64,000 bases of DNA from Bacteroidales bacterium UBA6267 (GTDB lineage: Bacteria > Bacteroidota > Bacteroidia > Bacteroidales > UBA1556): NCBI GenBank assembly GCA_002440745.1, contig DJVB01000060.1, positions 1 to 64,000 of the forward strand. Reading direction: 5' to 3'. Each line of letters begins with the position of its first letter. The first letter of the stretch is position 1. A program made the translations under genes and the position numbers. Below, piece by piece: positions 52,769 through 61,249 of the stretch. The notes beneath the pieces are model-generated. The model did no database searches. It saw only the letters and a list, made by a program, of their open reading frames with translations, and was not told the DNA's origin.

Positions 52769-54106
52769 ATGGCCAAGAGGAAGAAAGAAAAGAAGATTTT
52801 TGTTCTCGACACTTCGGTGATACTTTATAATCACAACGCAATCAATAGTTTTGAGGATAATGACGTTGCAATTCCAATCACAGTTTTGGAGGAATTGGAC
52901 AATTTCAAGAAAGGTAATGAGACCAAAAATTTTGAAGCGAGGGAGTTCATTCGCATCGTTGATAAGCTTTCCGAAAACGGGTCGCTGCAAGATTGGGTAC
53001 AATTGGAAGGCAAAGGAAAAGGAATGATGAAAGTGGTTATGCACAGTGATGTGGGAGGTTTAGACGCCGTGAAAGTTTATGGCGAAAACAAACCGGATCA
53101 CAAAATCTTGAATGCCGCCTTAGCAATGAAGGCTGCATATCCCGATCGTTCGGTGATTATGGTTACCAAAGACGTGAATTTGCGACTTAAAGCCAAAGCT
53201 CTAAACTTGCCTGCTGAAGACTTTCAAACAGGTAAGATTCAGAATGTTGAGGATTTATACTCCGGCAAAATGCTGATTGAGAATCTGCCTTCGGAAATAA
53301 TTGTGAAAATTTATGAGCAAGGCTGGATTGAGCCTGCGGAAGTTGGTTTAAAGGATGTCATTCCAAATCAGTATTTTATACTAAAAAATGGCAAAAGTTC
53401 GGCATTGGCTTATTTTAATCCGATAACCAAATTGATTGAGCGGGTTGAGAAAATCAACGTACAACGGGTGAGGCCACGAAATGCCGAGCAAGTTTTTGCC
53501 ATTCATGCCCTTCTCAACGATGACGTAAAATTAGTTACTCTTCAAGGGGTTGCAGGTACCGGAAAAACGCTCCTTGCCCTTGCTGCGGCCTTAGAACAAA
53601 GGCGAAACTTCAAACAGATTTATCTCAGCCGTCCGGTTGTGCCGCTTAGTAATAAAGATATCGGATATTTGCCGGGCGACATTAAGTCGAAACTCAACCC
53701 TTACATGGAGCCACTTTTCGACAATCTGAAATTCATTAAAAATCAATTTCATGAAAACGATAAAGAGTTTAAGAAATTTGATGCGATGGTCGAAACCGAA
53801 AAATTGTTGATAAGCCCGCTGGCGTATATCCGTGGTAGAAGTCTCTCAAATATTATCTTTATTGTGGATGAAGCCCAAAACCTAACTCCACATGAAGTAA
53901 AAACCATCATTACACGTGCCGGAGAAAATACCAAAATTATCTTCACCGGAGACATTTATCAAATTGACACTCCGTATCTTGACAGTCAATCAAACGGACT
54001 TTCATATCTGATTGACAAAATCAAAAAGCATCCTATTTATGCACATATTCGCCTCGAAAAAGGAGAGCGTTCTGAATTGGCAAATCTGGCCAACGACCTA
54101 CTTTAG
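52769..54106 (+). CDS. PhoH-family protein with N-terminal PIN domain
   Basis: 445 residues. PIN-type nuclease domain at about 8-150 (FVLDTSVILYNHNAINSFED, ITVLEELDNFKKG, VTKDVNLRLKAKA) followed by a PhoH ATPase domain at about 230-440 with Walker A LQGVAGTGKTLLALAAALE and Walker B IIFIVDEAQNLTP. This PIN-PhoH (PhoH2/YlaK-like) architecture has been linked to RNA unwinding and cleavage in other bacteria. Single gene, ended by a strong hairpin. Confidence 0.9.
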   Translation: MAKRKKEKKIFVLDTSVILYNHNAINSFEDNDVAIPITVLEELDNFKKGNETKNFEAREFIRIVDKLSENGSLQDWVQLEGKGKGMMKVVMHSDVGGLDAVKVYGENKPDHKILNAALAMKAAYPDRSVIMVTKDVNLRLKAKALNLPAEDFQTGKIQNVEDLYSGKMLIENLPSEIIVKIYEQGWIEPAEVGLKDVIPNQYFILKNGKSSALAYFNPITKLIERVEKINVQRVRPRNAEQVFAIHALLNDDVKLVTLQGVAGTGKTLLALAAALEQRRNFKQIYLSRPVVPLSNKDIGYLPGDIKSKLNPYMEPLFDNLKFIKNQFHENDKEFKKFDAMVETEKLLISPLAYIRGRSLSNIIFIVDEAQNLTPHEVKTIITRAGENTKIIFTGDIYQIDTPYLDSQSNGLSYLIDKIKKHPIYAHIRLEKGERSELANLANDLL

Positions 54107-54133
54107 AGTACTTTAAAATCATAGAAATTCACT

Positions 54134-54179
54134 AAATAGTCCAAAAGCAACCAAGCCCTTTTGGACTATTTGCTTTTTG
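54134..54179 (+). terminator. Terminator after the PhoH gene
   Basis: AAATAGTCCAAAAG (54134-54147) pairs with CTTTTGGACTATTT (54158-54171), a 14-bp stem, followed by GCTTTTTG. Confidence 0.85.
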
Positions 54180-54278
54180 AAAGGATTGAAAACCTTAATT
54201 ACAAATTCATACAAAAACATTGCAATTTAACAAATAACGGGTTGGTTTTTTTAATCATTCAGGCATTTACAATTTGGT

Positions 54279-54286
54279 TATTTTTG
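54279..54286 (+). promoter_or_regulatory. TATTTTTG -7 element of the acyl-CoA dehydrogenase gene
   Basis: Exact TAnnTTTG followed by CGCC, 32 bases before the start at 54319. Confidence 0.45.
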
Positions 54287-54318
54287 CGCCCATTATTATC
54301 AATCATAACACATTGCAA

Positions 54319-56103
54319 ATGGATAAAAACAATGTTTTAAAAGGTGGTGAATTTATTATTAGAGATGTTACTGCCGGAGAAGTATTTATTCCTGAAAATT
54401 TTGACGAAGAGCAGCAAATGATTGCTCAAACTTGCGACGATTTTTTAAAGGCTGAAATATTTCCAAACTTAGATAGAATAGATGCTCAAGAAGCGGGTCT
54501 CATGCGCGAGATGATTCAAAAAGCCGGTGAGCTTGGCTTGCTTGGAATTTCGATACCCGAAGAATACGATGGTTTTGGACAGAGTTTCGTCACATCTATG
54601 CTTGCTTCCGAAGCTATGGGAGCAGGACACAGTTTTTCAGTTGCTTATTCGGCTCACACCGGAATTGGCTCAATGCCATTAGTTTATTACGGAAGTGAAG
54701 AACAAAAGCAGCGATATTTGCCCAAATTGGCTACCGGAGAATGGGCAGCAGCATATTGCCTCACCGAGCCTAATGCCGGCTCAGATGCAAACAGCGGAAA
54801 AACACAAGCGGTTTTATCAGAAGACGGCACACATTATATCCTCAATGGCCAAAAAATGTGGATAACCAACGGCGGTTTTGCCGATTTGTTAACTGTTTTT
54901 GCGAAAATTGGAAACGACCGTGTTTATTCTGCTTTCCTCGTTGAAAGCAATTGGGATGGCGTTGTGATAAATCCCGAAGAAAAGAAAATGGGTATAAAAG
55001 GCTCATCAACTGTTCAGTTGTTTTTCAATGACGTTAAAGTCCCCGTTGAAAATCTAATTGCAAAACAAGGTCAGGGCTTTCGTATTGCTCTAAATATTCT
55101 GCACATGGGTCGTATAAAATTAGGTGCGGCAGTTTTAGGTTCAGCTAAAAGAACTATCACTCAATCTATTAACTATGCGCGTGAAAGAAAGCAATTTGGA
55201 ACTGAGATAGCCAATTTTGCCGCAATCAAGTTTAAATTAGCTCAGCAAACTATCCGGACTTGGGTGACTGAATCGGCGGTTTATAGGATTTCGGATAATA
55301 TCGACAAAACCAAAGAAGAACTAATGGCTGAAGGCATGGATCGTGAAAATGCTGCTATTGAGGCAATTGCACAGTACGCCATAGAAGATGCAGCCATGAA
55401 AGTTTTCGGATCTGAAACCTTAGACTATGTTGTTGACGAAGGTGTGCAAATTTTTGGCGGCATGGGTTTTTCTGCCGAAATGCCTGTAGATCGGGCTTAT
55501 CGCGACTCTCGGATTAACCGGATTTTTGAAGGAACAAACGAAATCAACCGGCTTCTCATTTCTGAGACCTTAATTAAAAAAGGTCCTAAAGTGGGCATCA
55601 ATTTTAAAGAAGAATACGAAAAAATTGTGGCACAAGCCGATTCTTTAGTTGCAGCCCATGATAATGAATCAGATCCTTTGAAAGTTATGAGGAGTTTTGT
55701 CAAAAAGGCAAAAACTCTTGGACTTTACACTATAGGTGCGTTTCTCGAAAAAACCCCAAAAGGCTTTGTGGAAGAGCAAGAAATTATGTCGGCCCTTTCC
55801 GATATCATTATGGCTATCTATACAACAGAATCTGCCGTATTGCGTACCGAAAAAATTATGGAGCTTAAATCCTTTGAAGAAACTGAGTATCACAGAGCTA
55901 TGAGTGAAACTTATCTTTATGATTCTTCCTTTAAAATGAAAAAATCGGCTTATGATGTTGTTGGAAGTTTCTTAAAAGGTGAAGAACTTTGCAATGCTCT
56001 TCGAATTATTGACAGTCTAACGACCTATAAACCAATAAATGTGAAAGAAAATCACCGTTTTATTGCGAATAAGCTTATTGAAGAAAACAAATACTGTTTT
56101 TAG
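54319..56103 (+). CDS. Acyl-CoA dehydrogenase with C-terminal extension
   Basis: FAD enzyme catalysing alpha-beta dehydrogenation of acyl-CoA. 594 residues from ATG 54319 (earlier in-frame start rejected because of the promoter element within it). The three-domain dehydrogenase core is about 30-430: AYCLTEPNAGSDANSGKTQA, KMWITNGGFADLLTVF, RKQFGTEIANFAAIKFKLAQ, and FGGMGFSAEMPVDRAYRDSR with FEGTNEINRLLI (catalytic Glu nearby). About 150 extra C-terminal residues form a helical domain as in very-long-chain acyl-CoA dehydrogenases. No other beta-oxidation gene is adjacent. Confidence 0.93.
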   Translation: MDKNNVLKGGEFIIRDVTAGEVFIPENFDEEQQMIAQTCDDFLKAEIFPNLDRIDAQEAGLMREMIQKAGELGLLGISIPEEYDGFGQSFVTSMLASEAMGAGHSFSVAYSAHTGIGSMPLVYYGSEEQKQRYLPKLATGEWAAAYCLTEPNAGSDANSGKTQAVLSEDGTHYILNGQKMWITNGGFADLLTVFAKIGNDRVYSAFLVESNWDGVVINPEEKKMGIKGSSTVQLFFNDVKVPVENLIAKQGQGFRIALNILHMGRIKLGAAVLGSAKRTITQSINYARERKQFGTEIANFAAIKFKLAQQTIRTWVTESAVYRISDNIDKTKEELMAEGMDRENAAIEAIAQYAIEDAAMKVFGSETLDYVVDEGVQIFGGMGFSAEMPVDRAYRDSRINRIFEGTNEINRLLISETLIKKGPKVGINFKEEYEKIVAQADSLVAAHDNESDPLKVMRSFVKKAKTLGLYTIGAFLEKTPKGFVEEQEIMSALSDIIMAIYTTESAVLRTEKIMELKSFEETEYHRAMSETYLYDSSFKMKKSAYDVVGSFLKGEELCNALRIIDSLTTYKPINVKENHRFIANKLIEENKYCF

Positions 56104-56120
56104 TTAAAACTGCATCTTAT

Positions 56121-56153
56121 AAAAACGCCTGACAAAACAGGCGTTTTTTTTTT
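56121..56153. terminator. Bidirectional terminator
   Basis: AAAAACGCCTG pairs with CAGGCGTTTTT around a 6-base loop, with T-runs on both strands. It serves the acyl-CoA dehydrogenase gene (+) and the convergent hydrolase gene (-), whose stop codon it touches. Confidence 0.85.
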
Positions 56154-56784
56154 ATAGATATTCTCGAATAATAGCCGCAATAGTTTCTGCCTGATCGACT
56201 ATCATAAAGTGAGTTCCAGATTCCACTTTCACAGTAATTGCATCTTGCTTGATTGGCATTAGCAAATCGTTAGTCCCATTTATTTTAATCACATTTTCTT
56301 CGGTAATCTTCCCATTCCAGCGGATTAGTTGCCCTACAGCCCATTTAGTATGTTTAGAATTCATTTGTTGATGAATCTTTCGAGCAGTATCCACATCATT
56401 GGCACCAAGAAAACTCTTCAAAAAAGAAAAAGGTATTTTGTAAAACGACTCGGGCAAAATCGAATCAAAATGAGTTTTCCCAAGAAAACGATAAATCATA
56501 CGCAAATCAGAATATTGGTGTACCGTTGAAATTAAAAAATTCTTTTCCGGTTTCACAAATTTGTTCATTTCGGCAACAACCAACCCACCAAAACTAACCC
56601 CCAGCAAACAAAAAGCTTCCTCAGTATGGATGGATTTTGCCATTCGTTTGGCATAATTCTGCAACGTTTCGCCGTTTTCAGGAGTCAACCATTCCAAAGG
56701 CTGCATAGGTAAAACAGCTCGAATTCGGTCGAACAACATGGAGTTAGCACCTAATCCACTTATGGCATAAATGTTCATTTTCAA
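56152..56784 (-). CDS. Alpha/beta-hydrolase fold protein
   Basis: 210 residues, cytoplasmic. YAISGLGANSMLFDRIRAVL opens the fold, the nucleophile elbow is GVSFGG (Ser about 63), the acid NGTNDLLMP and the catalytic His in SGTHFMIV near the C-terminus complete the triad. The short cap region (about 90-150) is helical. Substrate unknown. The second in-frame ATG two codons later is an equally possible start. Confidence 0.8.
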   Translation of the reverse strand: MKMNIYAISGLGANSMLFDRIRAVLPMQPLEWLTPENGETLQNYAKRMAKSIHTEEAFCLLGVSFGGLVVAEMNKFVKPEKNFLISTVHQYSDLRMIYRFLGKTHFDSILPESFYKIPFSFLKSFLGANDVDTARKIHQQMNSKHTKWAVGQLIRWNGKITEENVIKINGTNDLLMPIKQDAITVKVESGTHFMIVDQAETIAAIIREYL

Positions 56785-56879
56785 ATAATTAGACTGAGAA
56801 AAACGATGGTAAACCGTTGAAAGGCAAAATTAATGAATTTTGAGGCAAGACACAATGCATGAAAAACATTTAATCCGAC

Positions 56880-58217
56880 TTAATTAGTTGAGGCCTCTTG
56901 TTTCTTCAATTCCTGATCGGCCATATACTCAGCATCAAGGCGGATAGCTTCTTCTAAGCTGATATTTCGATCCTTAGCTTTTTGCTCCACTGCTTTGAGC
57001 CAGTCCGGTGAGCTTTTTATGTAAAAGATAAATTCCTGAATCATCATTTCCCTTTTTTCTGACTGTTCATTTAAGAAATTCGGGTTGGTTATTTGTCGAT
57101 AGGTTGTTTCGATAAAACCAAAGGCGAACTTTTCCAAATTGGCATCTGTACTCATCAGCACCACAAAATCAGCAGATTCTAAAGCTTGAATTAAATCCTT
57201 TGGTTCAATTTTGAATGGACCACCTGCGGGGTTATAAACCTCATGAAAATAGTACCAAAACGCATTGTTATTGAACAGATTAGCAGCAATTCCGCGGCCA
57301 TAAATTCCCCAATAATAACTATCGGAAATAAAGATAACATTGGGTCTGATTTCCTCTTTAGAGTTGCTAAAATGATATTGAGGATAAGCCATTTCTAAAT
57401 CCGGAATATCGGTGAGCAAATTTAAGCTTTCCTCAGCATCCTGATCGGTATGTTGGGTAGTGGTGCTAAGTTGAATACTATCTATCAGTATATTAACAAA
57501 ATTTTGATTTGCAACCGTCTCCATAAATTTGACCATTGTATCGGCAGCTAAAATTTCGCCATAAGCACTCCAATGCACTCCGGTTTTTGGAAAAAGCGGA
57601 TAAGGACTCTTGCTTTTCAAGTTTCTAAACCACTGATGCAAATCGAGCAAGAGTAAATTGTTTTTTTGAATTTCTGCTTTCCAAACATCATAAAGCGTTG
57701 TATCTGAAGCTCTTCGGTAATAATCAGGAATATACTCAGGATAGAAACTTCCTTTCCCCGGAGCTAAAATCGTGATAACTTTTACGCCCTTTTTGCCCAG
57801 ACTATCCGAAATCACCTTCAGTTTTTCAACCTTATCAACAATAGTATTTCGACCTAAATAATTGATACCCAAATATGCTTTGATATAATTTTCTTCGTAA
57901 AGGTAGTTTTCTTTTCCAATAACCACTTCTTGAGCTCCTGATTTTTTGAAAAGCACAAAATTCATCTGATTATATAATCTGACAGCCATCGATCGGAATC
58001 CAAAGTTTTCGTTGAAATAGTTTGTACGATTATCTTGAAAGGAGCCATCCATCCAAGCATCTATTTTGAAATCCATCTTCACAGTTTGCTGAAATGCTCC
58101 TTTGAGCGGCCTCACTTTTTTTCCATTTGCCAAATGATGAATCATAGGCAGAAGCATGATTGCCATGAGCATCCAAAAGAGAATTTGTTTGATTCTATGT
58201 TCTGTAGGTCTTTTCAT
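56880..58217 (-). CDS. AlgX/DHHW-like SGNH acetyltransferase-associated protein
   Basis: 445 residues. N-terminal signal-anchor (about 9-28, ILFWMLMAIMLLPMIHHL), then an AlgJ/AlgX-like SGNH domain with VVIGKENYLYEENYIKAYLG, ILAPGKGSFYPEYIPDYYRR, the Asp/His motif KTGVHWSAYGEILAADTM, and the Ser motif NVIFISDSYYWGIYGRG. Such proteins work with an MBOAT partner to O-acetylate exported polysaccharides. The MBOAT gene lies 2 bases upstream in the same operon. The C-terminal tail is charged and helical. Confidence 0.85.
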   Translation of the reverse strand: MKRPTEHRIKQILFWMLMAIMLLPMIHHLANGKKVRPLKGAFQQTVKMDFKIDAWMDGSFQDNRTNYFNENFGFRSMAVRLYNQMNFVLFKKSGAQEVVIGKENYLYEENYIKAYLGINYLGRNTIVDKVEKLKVISDSLGKKGVKVITILAPGKGSFYPEYIPDYYRRASDTTLYDVWKAEIQKNNLLLLDLHQWFRNLKSKSPYPLFPKTGVHWSAYGEILAADTMVKFMETVANQNFVNILIDSIQLSTTTQHTDQDAEESLNLLTDIPDLEMAYPQYHFSNSKEEIRPNVIFISDSYYWGIYGRGIAANLFNNNAFWYYFHEVYNPAGGPFKIEPKDLIQALESADFVVLMSTDANLEKFAFGFIETTYRQITNPNFLNEQSEKREMMIQEFIFYIKSSPDWLKAVEQKAKDRNISLEEAIRLDAEYMADQELKKQEASTN

Positions 58218-58219
58218 GC

Positions 58220-59641
58220 TTAAAATCTAAAGTAGATAAACGGATTAAAACCTGAGGATGTGATAGAAGCGAGACTTAAAAGAAAGAAAACCACGGACAA
58301 GGTTATCATGCCAAAATGATTCTTTAAGGAATAGCTTTCCCGATGATAGAAGAAATCTTCGAGTTTCTTTCCGAATTTTGAAAGCACTATGAATGAGAAT
58401 ATTACAGCAAATATCACCACGAAATTGAATGATGGAATAAGCTGAAGATTAATATTTCCATGGAAACTAAACATGGTTTTCAAATAGGTGACAAGCATGT
58501 CGAAATCTTGAATCCTAAAGATAGTCCAACTGATAACAACCACGAAAAAAGTAAAGAAAACCGAAGGAATTTTTCCGGCCTTTTGGAGCAGTTTTATCAA
58601 GAAAATGCGGTCGAGAATCAAGAAAAAACCATGAAAAGCACCCCAAATCACAAAATTCCAAGATGCTCCATGCCAAAGACCCGACAGCAGAAAAACAATC
58701 CAGAGGTTGAAATACAACCGACTTTTTGTGGAAACCTTATTTCCGCCAAGCGGGATATATAGATAGTCTTTCATGAAACCGCCCAAAGTGATATGCCAAC
58801 GGCGCCAAAACTCCGAAATATTTTGCGCTGTGTAGGGAGAATTGAAATTCTCGGGGAAACGGAATCCCATCATTCTTCCAAGACCAATTGCCATATCGGA
58901 ATAGCCTGAAAAGTCGAAATAAATTTGAAAAGTATATGCGAGAATACCCAACCAAGCATTAGCAGTAGAAAGTTCGGAATAAGATCCGTCAAGAATTAAG
59001 TCGGCTTGCTCAGCCATAACATTGGCAATCAGAACTTTTTTTGCTAATCCAATGGCGAAACGATAAAAACCAACTAATTTGTCATCGACCAAATCCGGTC
59101 GATCAACTATCTGATTAGCAATGCTATTATATCGAACGATTGGTCCGGCAATCATTTGTGGGAACGACATAATGTAGAGCAAATAATCGGTCAATCGAGA
59201 AAGAGGCACTGAATTCCGGCGATAGACATCAATGGAGTAGGTTAGAGTTTGAAAAGTGTAAAATGAAATACCAATGGGAAGAGCAACAGAAGTCCAGCCA
59301 ACTTGAGTTGCACCGAAATGAAGTAGCAGGTTATTCACATTTTCAACAAAAAAATTGGCATATTTAAAGTAAGCCAACAGCCCCAAATTCATAAAAAGTG
59401 AAGCCGCTAAAAACCATTTTCTGGTTTTCTGGTTATTGCTTCTATAAAGGTTTTTAACGATGTGAAAATCAAGAATTGTGGAAGCGATAATGACAAAAAC
59501 AAATTTTGGAGCGCCCCAACTATAGAATAAAATACTAAAAATAAGGATTAAACCATTTTTGTATTTGGCATCAGTGAAATGGTAAAGTAGCAGGAAAACC
59601 GGCAGGAAATACAGGAGAAATACTACGCTGCTAAAAACCAT
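58220..59641 (-). CDS. MBOAT-family O-acyltransferase (AlgI-like)
   Basis: 473 residues with about 11 membrane segments. MBOAT signatures: FPQMIAGPIVRYNSIANQI, FWRRWHITLGGFMKDYLYIP and SGLWHGASWNFVIWGAFHG with catalytic His324. In alginate-type systems AlgI takes acyl groups from cytoplasmic donors across the membrane to an AlgJ/AlgX partner. The next gene encodes such a partner, so the pair probably acetylates an extracellular polymer. No polysaccharide synthase gene is nearby, and the target is unknown. Confidence 0.93.
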   Translation of the reverse strand: MVFSSVVFLLYFLPVFLLLYHFTDAKYKNGLILIFSILFYSWGAPKFVFVIIASTILDFHIVKNLYRSNNQKTRKWFLAASLFMNLGLLAYFKYANFFVENVNNLLLHFGATQVGWTSVALPIGISFYTFQTLTYSIDVYRRNSVPLSRLTDYLLYIMSFPQMIAGPIVRYNSIANQIVDRPDLVDDKLVGFYRFAIGLAKKVLIANVMAEQADLILDGSYSELSTANAWLGILAYTFQIYFDFSGYSDMAIGLGRMMGFRFPENFNSPYTAQNISEFWRRWHITLGGFMKDYLYIPLGGNKVSTKSRLYFNLWIVFLLSGLWHGASWNFVIWGAFHGFFLILDRIFLIKLLQKAGKIPSVFFTFFVVVISWTIFRIQDFDMLVTYLKTMFSFHGNINLQLIPSFNFVVIFAVIFSFIVLSKFGKKLEDFFYHRESYSLKNHFGMITLSVVFFLLSLASITSSGFNPFIYFRF

Positions 59642-59684
59642 AATAAAAATTCAATTTCTTTGAAGTCCAGATGATTGTGGATTA

Positions 59685-59712
59685 AAAAAAAAGCCCCTAA
59701 TTCAGGGAATCA
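59685..59712 (-). terminator. Probable terminator of tRNA-Cys
   Basis: On the minus strand CCCTGAATTAGGG forms a short stem and is followed by a run of about eight T after the tRNA 3' end. Confidence 0.55.
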
Positions 59713-59723
59713 AGGACTTTTTG

Positions 59724-59794
59724 AGGTCTCTTCCGGATTCGAACCGGAGTGGACGGTTTTGCAGACCGGTGCCTAGCCGCTCGGCCAAGAGACC
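59724..59794 (-). tRNA. tRNA-Cys (anticodon GCA)
   Basis: 71 nucleotides on the minus strand. Acceptor GGTCTCT pairs with AGAGACC; the anticodon loop is CTGCAAA with anticodon GCA; the T-loop is TTCGAAT. The discriminator base is U, the known identity element of tRNA-Cys. CCA is not encoded. Confidence 0.95.
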
Positions 59795-60006
59795 TAAAAT
59801 AAACATTAAGAACAATTTCAGAAGCGTTTTATCATGGCTTTTGAAATGGGCTGCAAATATAGAAAGTTTTTTATTCAAACAAACGCCATTTTTGCTTTTC
59901 TCACCAATAATAGTTTAAGGCCTAATGTTGAAAAATAATAAAATGAATAAAAGTCTGTTATCCGTCCTACTCTAATTTCGCATATTAGTTTTCACCAAAA
60001 GTATTG

Positions 60007-61245
60007 ATGATTATGAATAAACGCTTTTTGATTTTAATTTTACTTTCGCTTTTAGCAGTTATGTTAGCTGCCTATTTTGCGTTTTTCAGAAGTAATCCTA
60101 TCGAAATGGAAAAGGAGGAGTTGGTTGCAGATTCCATTCCCGAACCAAAGATAATGTTTGGTCTGCCGGTCGATTCCTTTGAATTAGTAAGTCTAAAAGT
60201 AAAAAAGAACCAAACCTTTTCTGATATTTTGAGTCAAGCCGCCATTACACAGTTGACTATCAGCAGATTAGTAGATAGTTCTCAGGCAGTATTTAATCTT
60301 CGTTCGATTCGTGAAGGCCATTCTTATCACCTATTCTTTCAGACCGATTCAGTAAGAAAACTCAAGCATTTGGTGTATCAGATTGACAAAATAAACTATG
60401 TTAGATTTACACTTCAGCCAGAAATTGCAGTCGAAAAAGGCCGTCGTAAAGTAAAAACCGACACAGTTATTACGGAGGGAATTATCACGTCATCACTCTG
60501 GAACACCATGAAAAACTCAGGCATAAATCCTATGGTTGCCCTCCAAATGTCCGATATTTATGCGTGGACCATTGACTTCTACGGCTTACAGAAAAACGAT
60601 CGTTTTAAGGTTGTTTACACCACTCAATATATTGATTCAGTGGAAGTTGGAATCGAAAGAATTTTAAGCTGTCGTTTTAATCATAGTGGAAAAGAATTTT
60701 ACGCATTTTATTTTGTGCAAGACAGTTTGAAAGGAGATTATTTTGATGAGTTAGGAGAAAGTTTGCGAAGAGCTTACCTTAAAGCTCCATTAAAATTTAG
60801 TCGCATCAGTAGCAGTTTTTCCAATTCACGGCTTCATCCGGTTTTAAAAATCAGAAGGCCACATCATGGTGTCGATTATGCTGCACCCAAAGGCACTCCG
60901 GTGATGACAATCGGCGATGGCAAAGTGGTTTCGATGAGTTGGGATGGAGGCTATGGACGCCGAGTGGTAATTCGCCACAACTCCAATCACAAAACGGGCT
61001 ATGCTCATTTGTCCGGCTATGCAAAAGGGCTGAAACAGGGAGATTTTGTGAAGCAAGGCGACATTATTGGATACGTTGGAAGTAGCGGTTTATCCACAGG
61101 GCCTCATCTCGATTTCCGCTTTTACGAAAACGAAAAACCTGTCAATCCATTAACTGTTGAATCACCTCCGGCAATACCTGTGAATGAAAACCAAAAGCCT
61201 CAGTTTCAAAAATTACTCGATTATTGGATGAAAAGATTGGAATAG
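60007..61245 (+). CDS. M23-family peptidoglycan endopeptidase, HLD variant
   Basis: 412 residues (or 410 from the ATG at 60013). N-terminal anchor about 6-25, a long linker domain with LysM-like/opacity-type strands (about 55-250), then an M23 domain (about 270-385). The first zinc motif is H287-x-x-D290 in HHGVDYAAPKGTPV and the catalytic-loop His is in TGYAHLSGY. The last motif, usually HLH, reads His367-Leu-Asp369 (TGPHLDFRFY), so a zinc ligand His is replaced by Asp. Probably remodels cell wall peptide cross-links at the envelope. Confidence 0.88.
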   Translation: MIMNKRFLILILLSLLAVMLAAYFAFFRSNPIEMEKEELVADSIPEPKIMFGLPVDSFELVSLKVKKNQTFSDILSQAAITQLTISRLVDSSQAVFNLRSIREGHSYHLFFQTDSVRKLKHLVYQIDKINYVRFTLQPEIAVEKGRRKVKTDTVITEGIITSSLWNTMKNSGINPMVALQMSDIYAWTIDFYGLQKNDRFKVVYTTQYIDSVEVGIERILSCRFNHSGKEFYAFYFVQDSLKGDYFDELGESLRRAYLKAPLKFSRISSSFSNSRLHPVLKIRRPHHGVDYAAPKGTPVMTIGDGKVVSMSWDGGYGRRVVIRHNSNHKTGYAHLSGYAKGLKQGDFVKQGDIIGYVGSSGLSTGPHLDFRFYENEKPVNPLTVESPPAIPVNENQKPQFQKLLDYWMKRLE

Positions 61246-61249
61246 AAAC

